From Wenyingzhuangia sp. (GTDB lineage: Bacteria; Bacteroidota; Bacteroidia; Flavobacteriales; Flavobacteriaceae): DNA of 64,000 nucleotides. Below the pieces are notes generated by a model. It had not been told where the DNA came from and ran no database searches. It was given only the letters and a program-made list of their open reading frames with translations. The stretch's first letter is position 1; every line of letters begins with the position of its first letter. Positions 17,177-24,670 of this stretch are shown here, piece after piece. The translations under genes were made by a program, and so were the position numbers. Location: positions 62,001 through 126,000 of the forward strand of contig JAHDFK010000004.1 of the NCBI GenBank assembly GCA_020628175.1, written 5' to 3'.

Positions 17177-18640
17177 CTAAATACCATCTATAAAATTCTC
17201 AAAAGTATCTTTAAAACTATACCCTTCTGCTATTTCTTCTTTGGCTATTTTTTTATGCTCTACCAACGACCATAAGACAAATTCTTTAAAAAAGTTGATA
17301 TCCTCTGTTGCAATGTCTGGTTGATATTTTAAAATAAGACTTGTTAAAGGCTCAATATAGCTTAACTGTTGTTCGTATTCAGCGTTTGTCAAATCATTCG
17401 ACAACTCAAAATTTGTTCCGGCAGCAAACCAATCAATAACGGAATCATAAGGCGTTTCTGCATTTTTACGAACTAACTTATCTATGGCTGGGAAATACTC
17501 TGGAAATAATGATTTTACAGCCTCATGTATCAAACTTTCTGCTACAAAAGCAGCTCCTTCTTGCTCTCCTTCATACACCAACTCCACTTTACCATTAATC
17601 GCTGGTATTACTCCCATAAAATCGCTCAAACGAATCGTGGTATGTACATCTTTAGAGGCTAACATTCTTAGCTCTGCCGTACTCATTAAACTCTCGAAAG
17701 CTGAGATACTTAAACGAGCACTCACCCCACTTTTAACATCTACATAAGGACTCTTTCGAGCTTCAAAACCAATTTGCTCTAATAAATCTTTTACAATCTC
17801 TGGTACATGTACAGCTTCGGCCTGCTCTTTTTCTAACTTAGCTTCTTGTTGGGTAATTGTTTTTGCTATATCAATAGACTCAGGATAATGGGTTAAAATC
17901 TGAGAACCAATCCTATCTTTTAAAGGCGTAATAATACTTCCTCTATTGGTATAATCTTCTGGATTTGCTGTAAACACAAATTGCATATCCAAATCGAACC
18001 TCAACTTAAATCCTCGTATTTGTATATCTCCTTCTTGTAAAATATTAAATAAAGCTACCTGAATTCTTGCTTGTAAATCTGGCAATTCATTAATTACAAA
18101 AATAGAACGATTGGCACGCGGAATCATTCCATAGTGAATTACACGATCATCTGCATACGATAATTTTAAATTGGCTGCTTTGATAGGGTCAATATCTCCA
18201 ATAATATCTGCCACAGTAACATCGGGAGTTGCTAGTTTTTCGGCAAATCTTTCAGATTTATGCAACCAAATAATAGGTGTCTCCTCTCCTTTTTCGGCAA
18301 TTAATTCTTGTGCATATCTCGAAATTGGACGCAAGGGGTCATCATTAATTTCTGAACCTTGTACCACCGGTATATATTCGTCTAATAAATGTACCATTTG
18401 ACGTGCCAACCTTGTTTTGGCTTGTCCTCTTAACCCTAATAAATTGATGTTATGTTTTGATAAAATAGCGCGCTCTAATTGCGGAATTACCGTATTCTCG
18501 TAACCATGTACCCCTGTAAAAGGCACCAAACCTTCTTTTTTTAGGGTTATTAAATTAGTTCTTAATTCTTCTTTTATTGATTTATAAGTGTAGCCTGCCG
18601 CTTTTAAAGCGCCTAATGTTTTTATATCTGTATAACTCAT
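17177..18640 (-). CDS. AAA+ ATPase resembling magnesium chelatase subunit I
   Basis: A 487-residue AAA+ protein. Walker A reads GLRGQAKT (A in place of the usual G before K), Walker B-like IFVINELPDL follows, then sensor 1 at FVFTANPEDYTN and an arginine finger region at ITPLKDRIG. This matches the BchI/ChlI and MoxR-related clade, which works with a von Willebrand partner. The frame opens further upstream at 18688, but that would overlap the partner gene by 44 bp. The ATG at 18640 follows the partner's stop by 4 bp with AAAGGAT ahead, so it was chosen. No chlorophyll or cobalamin genes are near, so a chelatase role is doubtful; a chaperone-like protein-remodelling role is an inference. Confidence 0.85.
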   Translation of the reverse strand: MSYTDIKTLGALKAAGYTYKSIKEELRTNLITLKKEGLVPFTGVHGYENTVIPQLERAILSKHNINLLGLRGQAKTRLARQMVHLLDEYIPVVQGSEINDDPLRPISRYAQELIAEKGEETPIIWLHKSERFAEKLATPDVTVADIIGDIDPIKAANLKLSYADDRVIHYGMIPRANRSIFVINELPDLQARIQVALFNILQEGDIQIRGFKLRFDLDMQFVFTANPEDYTNRGSIITPLKDRIGSQILTHYPESIDIAKTITQQEAKLEKEQAEAVHVPEIVKDLLEQIGFEARKSPYVDVKSGVSARLSISAFESLMSTAELRMLASKDVHTTIRLSDFMGVIPAINGKVELVYEGEQEGAAFVAESLIHEAVKSLFPEYFPAIDKLVRKNAETPYDSVIDWFAAGTNFELSNDLTNAEYEQQLSYIEPLTSLILKYQPDIATEDINFFKEFVLWSLVEHKKIAKEEIAEGYSFKDTFENFIDGI

Positions 18641-18644
18641 AATA

Positions 18645-19778
18645 CTATCCTTTAATTCTTTTTTTTCTATTTTGTTCGTAATCTTCAAAAATCATCTCTC
18701 CCAAACCTTTTAAACCTGTATAAAAAGCTTTTCCTTGATTTGCTTGTGTAAACGCTTTTACAAATTGCATTAGATAATGATCTTGAGCAATCATAAATGT
18801 AGTGATAGGTATGTGTAACTTTCGTGCTTGATTTGCCTTGTCGTAACATTTACTCATAATATGTCTGTCTAGGCCATTGCTGTTTTTATAATAACGTCCA
18901 TCGGGTAAACGCAAACAACTCGGCTTTCCATCAGTAATCATAAAAATTTGCTTGTTGGTATTTTTCTTTCTTCGTAACAAATCCATTGCCAACTCTAAAC
19001 CTGCAACAGTATTTGTATGATAAGGCCCTACTTGTAAATAAGGTAAATCTTGAATAGAAATTCGCCAAGAATCGTTTCCAAAAACTATAATATCTAACGT
19101 ATCTTTTGGATAGCGCGTAGTAATCAACTCAGCCAATGCCATGGCAACCTTTTTTGCAGGTGTAATTCTATCTTCTCCATAAAGAATCATGCTATGGCTA
19201 ATATCAATCATTAAAACCGTGCTCATTTGCGATTTATGACTTGTTTCATTCACAACTAAATCATCTTCAGTTAATCTAAACCCACCTATAACACCATTGT
19301 TTACTTGTGCATTTTTAATACTTTCTGTCATCGAAACATGATCCAAACCATCGCCAAACTGATAAGTTCGGGTTTCGCCAGTAAGCTCATCTCCTAAACC
19401 TACTTTTTTAGTACTATGGTTTCCAGATCCTGATTTTTTTAACTTCCCGAAAATTTGGTTTAAAGCCCTTTGTCGTATCGCTCTTTCTGTTTTTGGGGTT
19501 ATGCCTACTCCATCACTTCCATCGGGTTTGGTTTTTTGTTGTAAAAACCCTTTATCAAATAAATCGCGCTTAAAATTTTCCAAAGTATACTCGGGTGTTG
19601 TAAGCTCGTAAGTTTTGTCTAACTCTGCTAACCAATCTAAAGCCTCATCTACATCGCCAGATGTATGGGTGATTAATTCTTTAAAAATATCTAACAATTT
19701 ATCAAACACACTAAGTTCGGGGGCTTCGTATTTTTTAAATACAAACCCTGTGTAAGCAGTATCTCTCTTCTTATTCAT
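18645..19778 (-). CDS. Von Willebrand A-domain protein, BchD-like partner of the AAA+ ATPase
   Basis: A 377-residue protein whose C-terminal half is a VWA domain with an intact metal site: the MIDAS motif DISHS in VLMIDISHSMILYG, a second-site Thr (HTNTVAGL) and ITDGKPS. The N-terminal half is charged and carries two helix-rich segments (about residues 15-70 and 105-150). Adjacent AAA+ and VWA genes on one strand with a 4-bp gap form the two-component unit typical of MoxR/chelatase-type machines, in which the VWA subunit recruits the target. The start at 19778 gives the family-typical N-terminus (MNKKRDTAYTGFVFKKYE). The target is unknown. Confidence 0.85.
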   Translation of the reverse strand: MNKKRDTAYTGFVFKKYEAPELSVFDKLLDIFKELITHTSGDVDEALDWLAELDKTYELTTPEYTLENFKRDLFDKGFLQQKTKPDGSDGVGITPKTERAIRQRALNQIFGKLKKSGSGNHSTKKVGLGDELTGETRTYQFGDGLDHVSMTESIKNAQVNNGVIGGFRLTEDDLVVNETSHKSQMSTVLMIDISHSMILYGEDRITPAKKVAMALAELITTRYPKDTLDIIVFGNDSWRISIQDLPYLQVGPYHTNTVAGLELAMDLLRRKKNTNKQIFMITDGKPSCLRLPDGRYYKNSNGLDRHIMSKCYDKANQARKLHIPITTFMIAQDHYLMQFVKAFTQANQGKAFYTGLKGLGEMIFEDYEQNRKKRIKG

Positions 19779-19858
19779 GTTGTGATGATTTAGGATTACA
19801 AGTTAATTAGATTTATGAACTAATGCGTTAGTCGTAAAAGTATTTGATTTATTAAGAT

Positions 19859-20866
19859 TTAATTTAAGTTTTGCCTTTCTTTTACCAACCCACTAATTTG
19901 TTCTAACCAATAATTGGTTTGAGCTCCTTTATTTCCGGTACTATACGTATTTGTTTTATCAGTCAATAAATCGTTAACAATAGACGTTACCAGAGGTAAT
20001 TGTACATGTTCTGGATAGCTAATCTTAGTACTACTTACAACACCTTTTGTATCTGTAAATTCTATAGGAGCATCGTTAAAACAAGCCATTTTTAACACTC
20101 CTAACTCCCCTTTTATAATTAACTCATCTTTTCTCTGGGGTGTTGCTGTATTAAAGCTCCAAAAACACGTTGCAATACATTTATTTTTAAATCTAATTTG
20201 TGCACTCACAACATCATTACAAGCATGTAGTTTAGATTGGTTATCTACCATAGAATTTACAGCAATAATATCGCCAAATAAAAACTCTAGTATATTAATT
20301 TGATGTGAACCTAAATCATAAAAATATCCATCTCCAGCCACATCAGGATTTATTCTCCAATTGGTTTCAAAATAACCCTCTTTTACCACATCTAAAGGTT
20401 TGGTTAAGTTTAGCTGTACCTGTAAAGGCTTTCCTATTTTACCATTATCTAAAAACTCTTTAACCTTTAAGAAATTAGGCAAACACGTTCTGTAATAAGC
20501 CACATACAATGGTAATTGTTTTTGTTTAAAAACGGTAACAATATCTTTACAAGCTTGGTAGGTAACTGCCATAGGTTTTTCTATATAACATGCTTTGCCC
20601 GCAGCCGCTACTTGTAAAGCGTATTGCTTATGGTATTTTGGAGGTGTTGCAATGTACACAATATCTATATCGGGATGCTCTATCACCTCGCTTGCATTTG
20701 TGGTCCAGTTTTCTATAGCATGTCTTTTCGCAAAATCTTCGGCCTTAGCAGCGGTTCTCCTCATTACAGAAATTACCTTTGAGTTTGGTGTTTTATACAT
20801 AGCAGGAACACTTTTTACTTCGCATACGCTACCTACACCAATAACTCCCCAATTGACTTGTTTCAT
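19859..20866 (-). CDS. Gfo/Idh/MocA-family NAD(P)-dependent oxidoreductase
   Basis: A 335-residue enzyme with an N-terminal Rossmann fold (NWGVIGVGSVCEVKSVPA, about residues 4-21), then DIVYIATPPKYHKQYALQ and the family hallmark EKPMA near residue 96. The C-terminal domain starts about residue 125 and contains GDGYFYDLGSHQINILEFL, which holds the conserved Gly-Asp-His face of the active site. Family members oxidise or reduce sugars, inositols or their derivatives; the substrate cannot be told here. Soluble. It is not in an operon with the genes on either side (80 and 69 bp gaps). Confidence 0.88.
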   Translation of the reverse strand: MKQVNWGVIGVGSVCEVKSVPAMYKTPNSKVISVMRRTAAKAEDFAKRHAIENWTTNASEVIEHPDIDIVYIATPPKYHKQYALQVAAAGKACYIEKPMAVTYQACKDIVTVFKQKQLPLYVAYYRTCLPNFLKVKEFLDNGKIGKPLQVQLNLTKPLDVVKEGYFETNWRINPDVAGDGYFYDLGSHQINILEFLFGDIIAVNSMVDNQSKLHACNDVVSAQIRFKNKCIATCFWSFNTATPQRKDELIIKGELGVLKMACFNDAPIEFTDTKGVVSSTKISYPEHVQLPLVTSIVNDLLTDKTNTYSTGNKGAQTNYWLEQISGLVKERQNLN

Positions 20867-20935
20867 TGTTTTATATTTTAAACATGTTTATTGATTATTA
20901 AAAATACATTTTGTTTATTTGCGGTACCTACAAAA

Positions 20936-21019
20936 AGTGAGGTGCCAGAGTGGTAATGGAGCAGCCTGGAAAGCTGTGGTCGAGAAATCGGCTCATGAGT
21001 TCGAATCTCATTCTCACTG
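20936..21019 (+). tRNA. tRNA-Ser (anticodon GGA)
   Basis: Cloverleaf read by eye: acceptor stem AGTGAGG with TCTCACT (one G-U pair), D arm CCA/TGG, anticodon stem GCAGC with GCTGT, and anticodon GGA at 20968-20970 in loop CTGGAAA. A long variable arm (GTCG/CGGC) of class II type follows, then a T arm ATGAG-TTCGAAT-CTCAT and discriminator G. CCA is not encoded. It reads UCC and UCU codons. The long variable arm and GGA together make serine certain. Confidence 0.95.
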
Positions 21020-21031
21020 CTTATACAAAGG

Positions 21032-22039
21032 CTAGTTGTAATTTTCTAAACTAGCCTTTATTCTATTTTTTATTTTTGTTACAAATGCTGCAGGAGCCAC
21101 TACTTTTATTGCCTCTCCGTACGACAGTAATTGCTGTTCTAATTCGTAATTAGGTACAACTTCTAGGGTAAACGTAAGTCCCTCTTTTGTAAGAGCTCCA
21201 TTTTTCTGACTACCGTGTAAAGGTTTTGTTACTACATAAGCCGCTAAGGTTGGATTGGCCTGTAAAGTTATAATAATTGTATTTTCTTCTTTGTTTCTAG
21301 TCACTCCAATAACATCTTCGTAATATTCATTAAAATCTATCTTAGATACTTCATACGCCTCATTTGTTTCGTTTATAGCAACAATTCTATCGATAGCCAA
21401 AGTTGTAATAGGTTTGTATTTTGAATTGATTCCTAACACAAACCACCTATTGTTGTATTGCTTTAAATATTGAGGATGCATCGGAATTTCTTCTATCACA
21501 TCATTTCTAAACGTTTGGTAACTTATTTGTAGTGTTTTATGATATTGAATAGCGTTAAACAGTGTATTTAAATGCTCTAAACCTTTTAAATAAGGGTTAT
21601 TCTCAAAACCTAAAATTTCTCGTGTAGCATCGTGGATATCAAAATCTTTTTCAAGCTTTAACACCAATTCTTCTACCCAATTAAATTGAGGCAAACCTTT
21701 AATTCTATTTAATGTTAGTAAAGCTTCTTTTAATTGTAAGGCTTCTGTTTCGTTTATCGGCTGGCTATTGATAGAGAAATTTGCATCTGTATAACTGTAA
21801 TACGCTACTCTACCTTCTTTTACCACATCCAACTCAACTCCATAACCTTGTTCGCTCTTCATAAAATTTATATCATCATAAATTTGTCTACGCTTTACAC
21901 CTGCCGTATCTCCATTAAAATCATACAAAGCTTTATTACACACCGCTATCAAATCTTTCATTGCGTAGCGTTTTCCTGTGTTTCTAAAACATTTATCTAA
22001 AGCCTGGTATCTAATAATTGCATTTTTATTGGTAGCCAT
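21032..22039 (-). CDS. WYL-domain transcriptional regulator
   Basis: The 335-residue protein has an N-terminal helical region (about 1-70) with a divergent HTH and a middle beta-rich WYL domain at about residues 160-235. There the family triad is replaced by YNNRWFVLGIN and a conserved AIDRIVAI follows. The C-terminal WCX-like extension carries LLSYGEAIKVVAP. WYL regulators sense a ligand, often nucleotide-derived, and control DNA-damage, phage-defence or metabolic genes. The gene is isolated and faces tRNA-Ser, whose 3' end lies 12 bp away. No defence genes are adjacent in this window. Confidence 0.85.
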   Translation of the reverse strand: MATNKNAIIRYQALDKCFRNTGKRYAMKDLIAVCNKALYDFNGDTAGVKRRQIYDDINFMKSEQGYGVELDVVKEGRVAYYSYTDANFSINSQPINETEALQLKEALLTLNRIKGLPQFNWVEELVLKLEKDFDIHDATREILGFENNPYLKGLEHLNTLFNAIQYHKTLQISYQTFRNDVIEEIPMHPQYLKQYNNRWFVLGINSKYKPITTLAIDRIVAINETNEAYEVSKIDFNEYYEDVIGVTRNKEENTIIITLQANPTLAAYVVTKPLHGSQKNGALTKEGLTFTLEVVPNYELEQQLLSYGEAIKVVAPAAFVTKIKNRIKASLENYN

Positions 22040-22137
22040 TTTCTTGTTTTAAGAATGATCTGTATAAAAATAATGAATTGTGCAGAAACACAACACATAT
22101 CTATTTGATATTTGAATAAAATATAAAAAATAGGATT

Positions 22138-22347
22138 ATGACATTATCATTACACGAACAGAGAAAAAAATTAAATCATCTTTTTGATTTATTAATCAAC
22201 AACAGAACATTACCAGAAAAAGACTTTGATAATGCTATGCAACAATGGATTTATGCCAATAAAAAATTAGAAACTAAAGAGGAGAAAGCAGAATTTACCA
22301 ATACCTATACTAAAAGTACATGGAACCAAATAGCGAAATACTGCTAA
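22138..22347 (+). CDS. Small soluble hypothetical protein
   Basis: A 69-residue protein rich in charged residues and predicted to be mainly helical, beginning MTLSLHEQRKKLNHLFDLLI and ending in WNQIAKYC. There is no signal or transmembrane segment. The short gene has its own hairpin terminator 25 bp after the stop and sits alone, divergent from the WYL regulator, which supports a genuine gene. No motif or family is recognised, and function is not inferred. Confidence 0.6.
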   Translation: MTLSLHEQRKKLNHLFDLLINNRTLPEKDFDNAMQQWIYANKKLETKEEKAEFTNTYTKSTWNQIAKYC

Positions 22348-22371
22348 TACTATGAAAGCTATAAAAACATA

Positions 22372-22400
22372 AAACCAACATATAAAAAATATGTTGGTTT
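22372..22400. terminator. Bidirectional terminator
   Basis: A 12-bp perfect stem AAACCAACATAT/ATATGTTGGTTT with a 5-A loop. T-rich sequence follows on the plus strand (GTTTTA), and A-rich sequence precedes it. It ends the 69-residue gene and, read in reverse, the small gene 22408-22563. Confidence 0.75.
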
Positions 22401-22407
22401 GTTTTAC

Positions 22408-22563
22408 TTAATTCTTATCAAATCGTAGTTGGTCTAATGTTTTACTTTTTTTATACTCTAATGATTTGGAATAATTTAGTAAAAAAGACACTACTTCTTT
22501 TTTTGGTTTTTTTGCAAATCTGTTTTTTTGATTTGCAGAAGAGTTTACGTAGTTTTTCATCAT
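22408..22563 (-). CDS. Small conserved-type protein downstream of the ECF sigma factor
   Basis: A 51-residue protein read directly from the intergenic DNA. It begins MMKNYVNSSANQKNRF (an upstream in-frame ATG at 22569 is also possible), has a Lys-rich middle, then VVSFLLNYSKSLEYKKSK and the end LDQLRFDKN. The NYSKSL phrase followed by a short polar tail resembles small proteins I recall next to ECF sigma genes in Flavobacteriaceae. It lies 51 bp after the sigma-factor stop on the same strand, with no terminator between them, and a terminator follows it. Function unknown; it could be a regulator of the sigma factor. Confidence 0.6.
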   Translation of the reverse strand: MMKNYVNSSANQKNRFAKKPKKEVVSFLLNYSKSLEYKKSKTLDQLRFDKN

Positions 22564-22614
22564 ACACATTTAGTTTAGTTAATGATATAACGAAAAGAAA
22601 CCTTTTTTATTATA

Positions 22615-23202
22615 TCAATTATAGATAGCTATTTGATTTTCATTAACTAGCGCTCTTAAGTTTATCAAAGCATATCGCATTCTACCTAAAGACGTATTGA
22701 TACTTACACTGGTTTGTTCTGCAATTTCTTTAAAACTTAGGCCCATAAAAATTCTCATTTTTAAAACCTGTTGCTGTTCTTCGGGCAAGGTCTTCATCAA
22801 CTCCATAATACTAGTAATAGTTTGTTGTTCCTCTAAACTATTCTCTAAAAAATTATTTTCAGCGGTTATAAAATCAAGAATATCGTAATTCTCAGAAGCA
22901 AATTTTGTTTTTTTACGCTTATTACTTCTGTAATAATCCATTACTAAATTATGTGCTATTCTTAGAGCCCAAGGTAAAAACTTACCTTCTTCGTTATAAT
23001 TCCCTTTTTTAAGGGTGTGAATTATTTTAATGAATGTATCCTGAAAAATATCATTCGCTAATTCTCTATCAGCTGTTTTTGATAATATATACCCAAATAT
23101 TTTTTGTTGATGCCTGTTTATTAAAATAGACAAACACTCCTCTCCTCCATTAATATACATTGATACTAATTCTGCATCGGTTTTACTACGTAACGACTTC
23201 AT
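22615..23202 (-). CDS. ECF-type RNA polymerase sigma factor
   Basis: A 195-residue sigma-70 family protein. Region 2 spans about residues 20-95, with the -10-recognition stretch ANDIFQDTFIKIIHTL and FLPWALRIAHNLVMDYYRS. Region 4 spans about residues 130-180, with the HTH MGLSFKEIAEQTSVSINTS followed by LGRMRYALINLR. There is no region 1.2 or 3, so it is an extracytoplasmic-function type. No anti-sigma gene with a transmembrane segment lies beside it; the next gene downstream is the 51-residue protein. It is the next gene after the GH16 lipoprotein, separated by a strong terminator. Confidence 0.9.
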   Translation of the reverse strand: MKSLRSKTDAELVSMYINGGEECLSILINRHQQKIFGYILSKTADRELANDIFQDTFIKIIHTLKKGNYNEEGKFLPWALRIAHNLVMDYYRSNKRKKTKFASENYDILDFITAENNFLENSLEEQQTITSIMELMKTLPEEQQQVLKMRIFMGLSFKEIAEQTSVSINTSLGRMRYALINLRALVNENQIAIYN

Positions 23203-23290
23203 TTAATTAATTTAAAATATGGTTAAGTAGTTTTGGGCTATAGGCTTTTGTTTTGTGGTTGGTTAAATATACTAAAAAATATAGGAAACA

Positions 23291-23322
23291 AAAAAGGGTT
23301 CGTAAATTTACGAACCCTTTTT
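23291..23322. terminator. Terminator of the GH16 gene
   Basis: A perfect 32-bp palindrome: AAAAAGGGTTCGTAAA with TTTACGAACCCTTTTT, the central AAATTT forming the loop. On the minus strand it ends in T residues. Confidence 0.8.
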
Positions 23323-23340
23323 AAACATTTTTGCAAACAA

Positions 23341-24492
23341 TTACTTTGTTTTTGGTTTAAATACTCTTAACCAATCTACTTTCATTGTATTTTTTGTTTC
23401 GTCTGCTAAATCACTATCTGTTGGTGTTCTACCATCAAAAACGTGCCAGTTTTGAGACTCTATATTTATAATAATATCTAATTCTTTTGTAAATCCTTTA
23501 CCTCCTTGGTAATTGTATGGATCAATAATACTTACTTTAGACTTCGCGTCTGCTTTCTTTAACTCATCTAAAGAGTACGTTTCTGAAGTGCTATTGTTTG
23601 TTATTTTTTGGTACCCTCCGTTAAAGTCTAACTTTCCATCAGTCATGGTTGGGTAACCATAATTCCATTTACCATTTTGTTTGGTAGCTACAGCTTTGTC
23701 ATATAAAACACGCTCTAATTTTCCATCAATATAATATTCAAAATGCTTAGGACTTACCCAATTCACACCAATATTAACGTATTGTCTTTCTCCGTTATTC
23801 CAACTAAACTCACCCCAGCTAGTTACCCCTTCTCTTTTATGCCAACTACCTAAATCTCTTGGTTGGTAATCTGTAAAAGGCTCTCTAATAAATGAGTGAT
23901 GACTTAAATGTATAAATTGTGAGAAATAAGCATTCCCAGGATCTTTTCCTCCATAACATTCAATTATATCTATCTCTTGTGTATCGTCTGGGCTTAACAA
24001 CCAAACATCAGAAGCTAAAGCAATATCAGCAACACTTACTCTTGCTTCTACAAAAACTGGATATAAAACTTTACTATTTGATGTAATGCATCCCGCATTT
24101 ACTCCTTGATTTGATTTTCCCATTTTATTAGGCCAAGGAGAAGCTGGTGATAATTCATTTTCTTTATTCCATCTAGAAGCTTTTAAAACCAACTCTTTAC
24201 CATCTACAAACACATGGTTGTATTTCCAATAGGTTGTTCCAGGTCCATCCCACCCGTTGTGATAAAAATTATACCACTTATTATTTTCACCAAAATTTAT
24301 TTTTTCATTAGCAGGCTTATGAACATAGTTAAAGTCATCAGACAATTCTTTCTGAATTTCCCAATCTGTATTATTTGCCGTTAGTAAAGAAGGTAATGGT
24401 GTTTGCTCTAATTCGCTAACCGGCTTTTTCTCAGCACATGAAATCGCTCCGGCACTTGCCAAAACCAATAATAGTTTATGTAGCTTCATCAA
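23341..24492 (-). CDS. Glycoside hydrolase family 16 lipoprotein, beta-agarase-like
   Basis: A 383-residue protein with a lipoprotein signal (Cys19 in ASAGAISC) and a GH16 beta-jelly-roll. The catalytic ExDxxE motif reads EIDIIE, with nucleophile E173, D175 and acid/base E178, preceded by DVWLLSPDDTQ, a phrase typical of marine beta-agarases. Other GH16 features are NGWDGPGTTYWKYNHV and the closing MKVDWLRVF strand. GH16 agarases cleave beta-1,4 bonds in agarose; porphyranase or kappa-carrageenase activity is also possible. The lipid anchor predicts outer-membrane attachment. There is no CBM or PKD module. Monocistronic. Confidence 0.88.
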   Translation of the reverse strand: MMKLHKLLLVLASAGAISCAEKKPVSELEQTPLPSLLTANNTDWEIQKELSDDFNYVHKPANEKINFGENNKWYNFYHNGWDGPGTTYWKYNHVFVDGKELVLKASRWNKENELSPASPWPNKMGKSNQGVNAGCITSNSKVLYPVFVEARVSVADIALASDVWLLSPDDTQEIDIIECYGGKDPGNAYFSQFIHLSHHSFIREPFTDYQPRDLGSWHKREGVTSWGEFSWNNGERQYVNIGVNWVSPKHFEYYIDGKLERVLYDKAVATKQNGKWNYGYPTMTDGKLDFNGGYQKITNNSTSETYSLDELKKADAKSKVSIIDPYNYQGGKGFTKELDIIINIESQNWHVFDGRTPTDSDLADETKNTMKVDWLRVFKPKTK

Positions 24493-24545
24493 TTTTTAGT
24501 TTAGTTATATTTAAAGTTTAAGCTCTTAAATTATAAATTTAGCCC

Positions 24546-24553
24546 CAAATGTA
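24546..24553 (-). promoter_or_regulatory. Candidate -7 promoter element of the GH16 gene
   Basis: Minus-strand TACATTTG matches TAnnTTTG and would give a leader of about 45 bases. The -33 element was not recognised. Confidence 0.4.
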
Positions 24554-24670
24554 CAATAAATCCATTTATAATGTAATTTAAATGTACTCCATTTAACAGA
24601 ATTAATAATCGTGGAACTCCTTTAATACAATCAAATCAGTTAATTTTACAAGCATATTGAAATTATTAAG

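Noticed and set aside
18641..18688. Upstream start of the BchI-like gene
   Set aside because: It would overlap the VWA gene by 44 bp. The ATG at 18640 follows a purine-rich AAAGGAT and leaves a 4-bp gap.
17177..19778. Defence system made of AAA+ and VWA genes (for example a MoxR-type module) next to a WYL regulator
   Set aside because: The WYL gene is separated by an oxidoreductase and a tRNA. No nuclease, effector or toxin is present, and the pair looks like a general BchI/BchD machine.
20936..21031. tRNA-Ser as a phage or island attachment site
   Set aside because: No integrase gene, direct repeat of the tRNA 3' end or foreign gene block was seen on either side.
22437..22628. A 63-codon plus-strand ORF between the 69-residue gene and the sigma gene
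   Set aside because: It lies opposite the more convincing 51-residue minus gene and has a low-complexity, Phe-rich sequence that is the complement of A-rich coding DNA.
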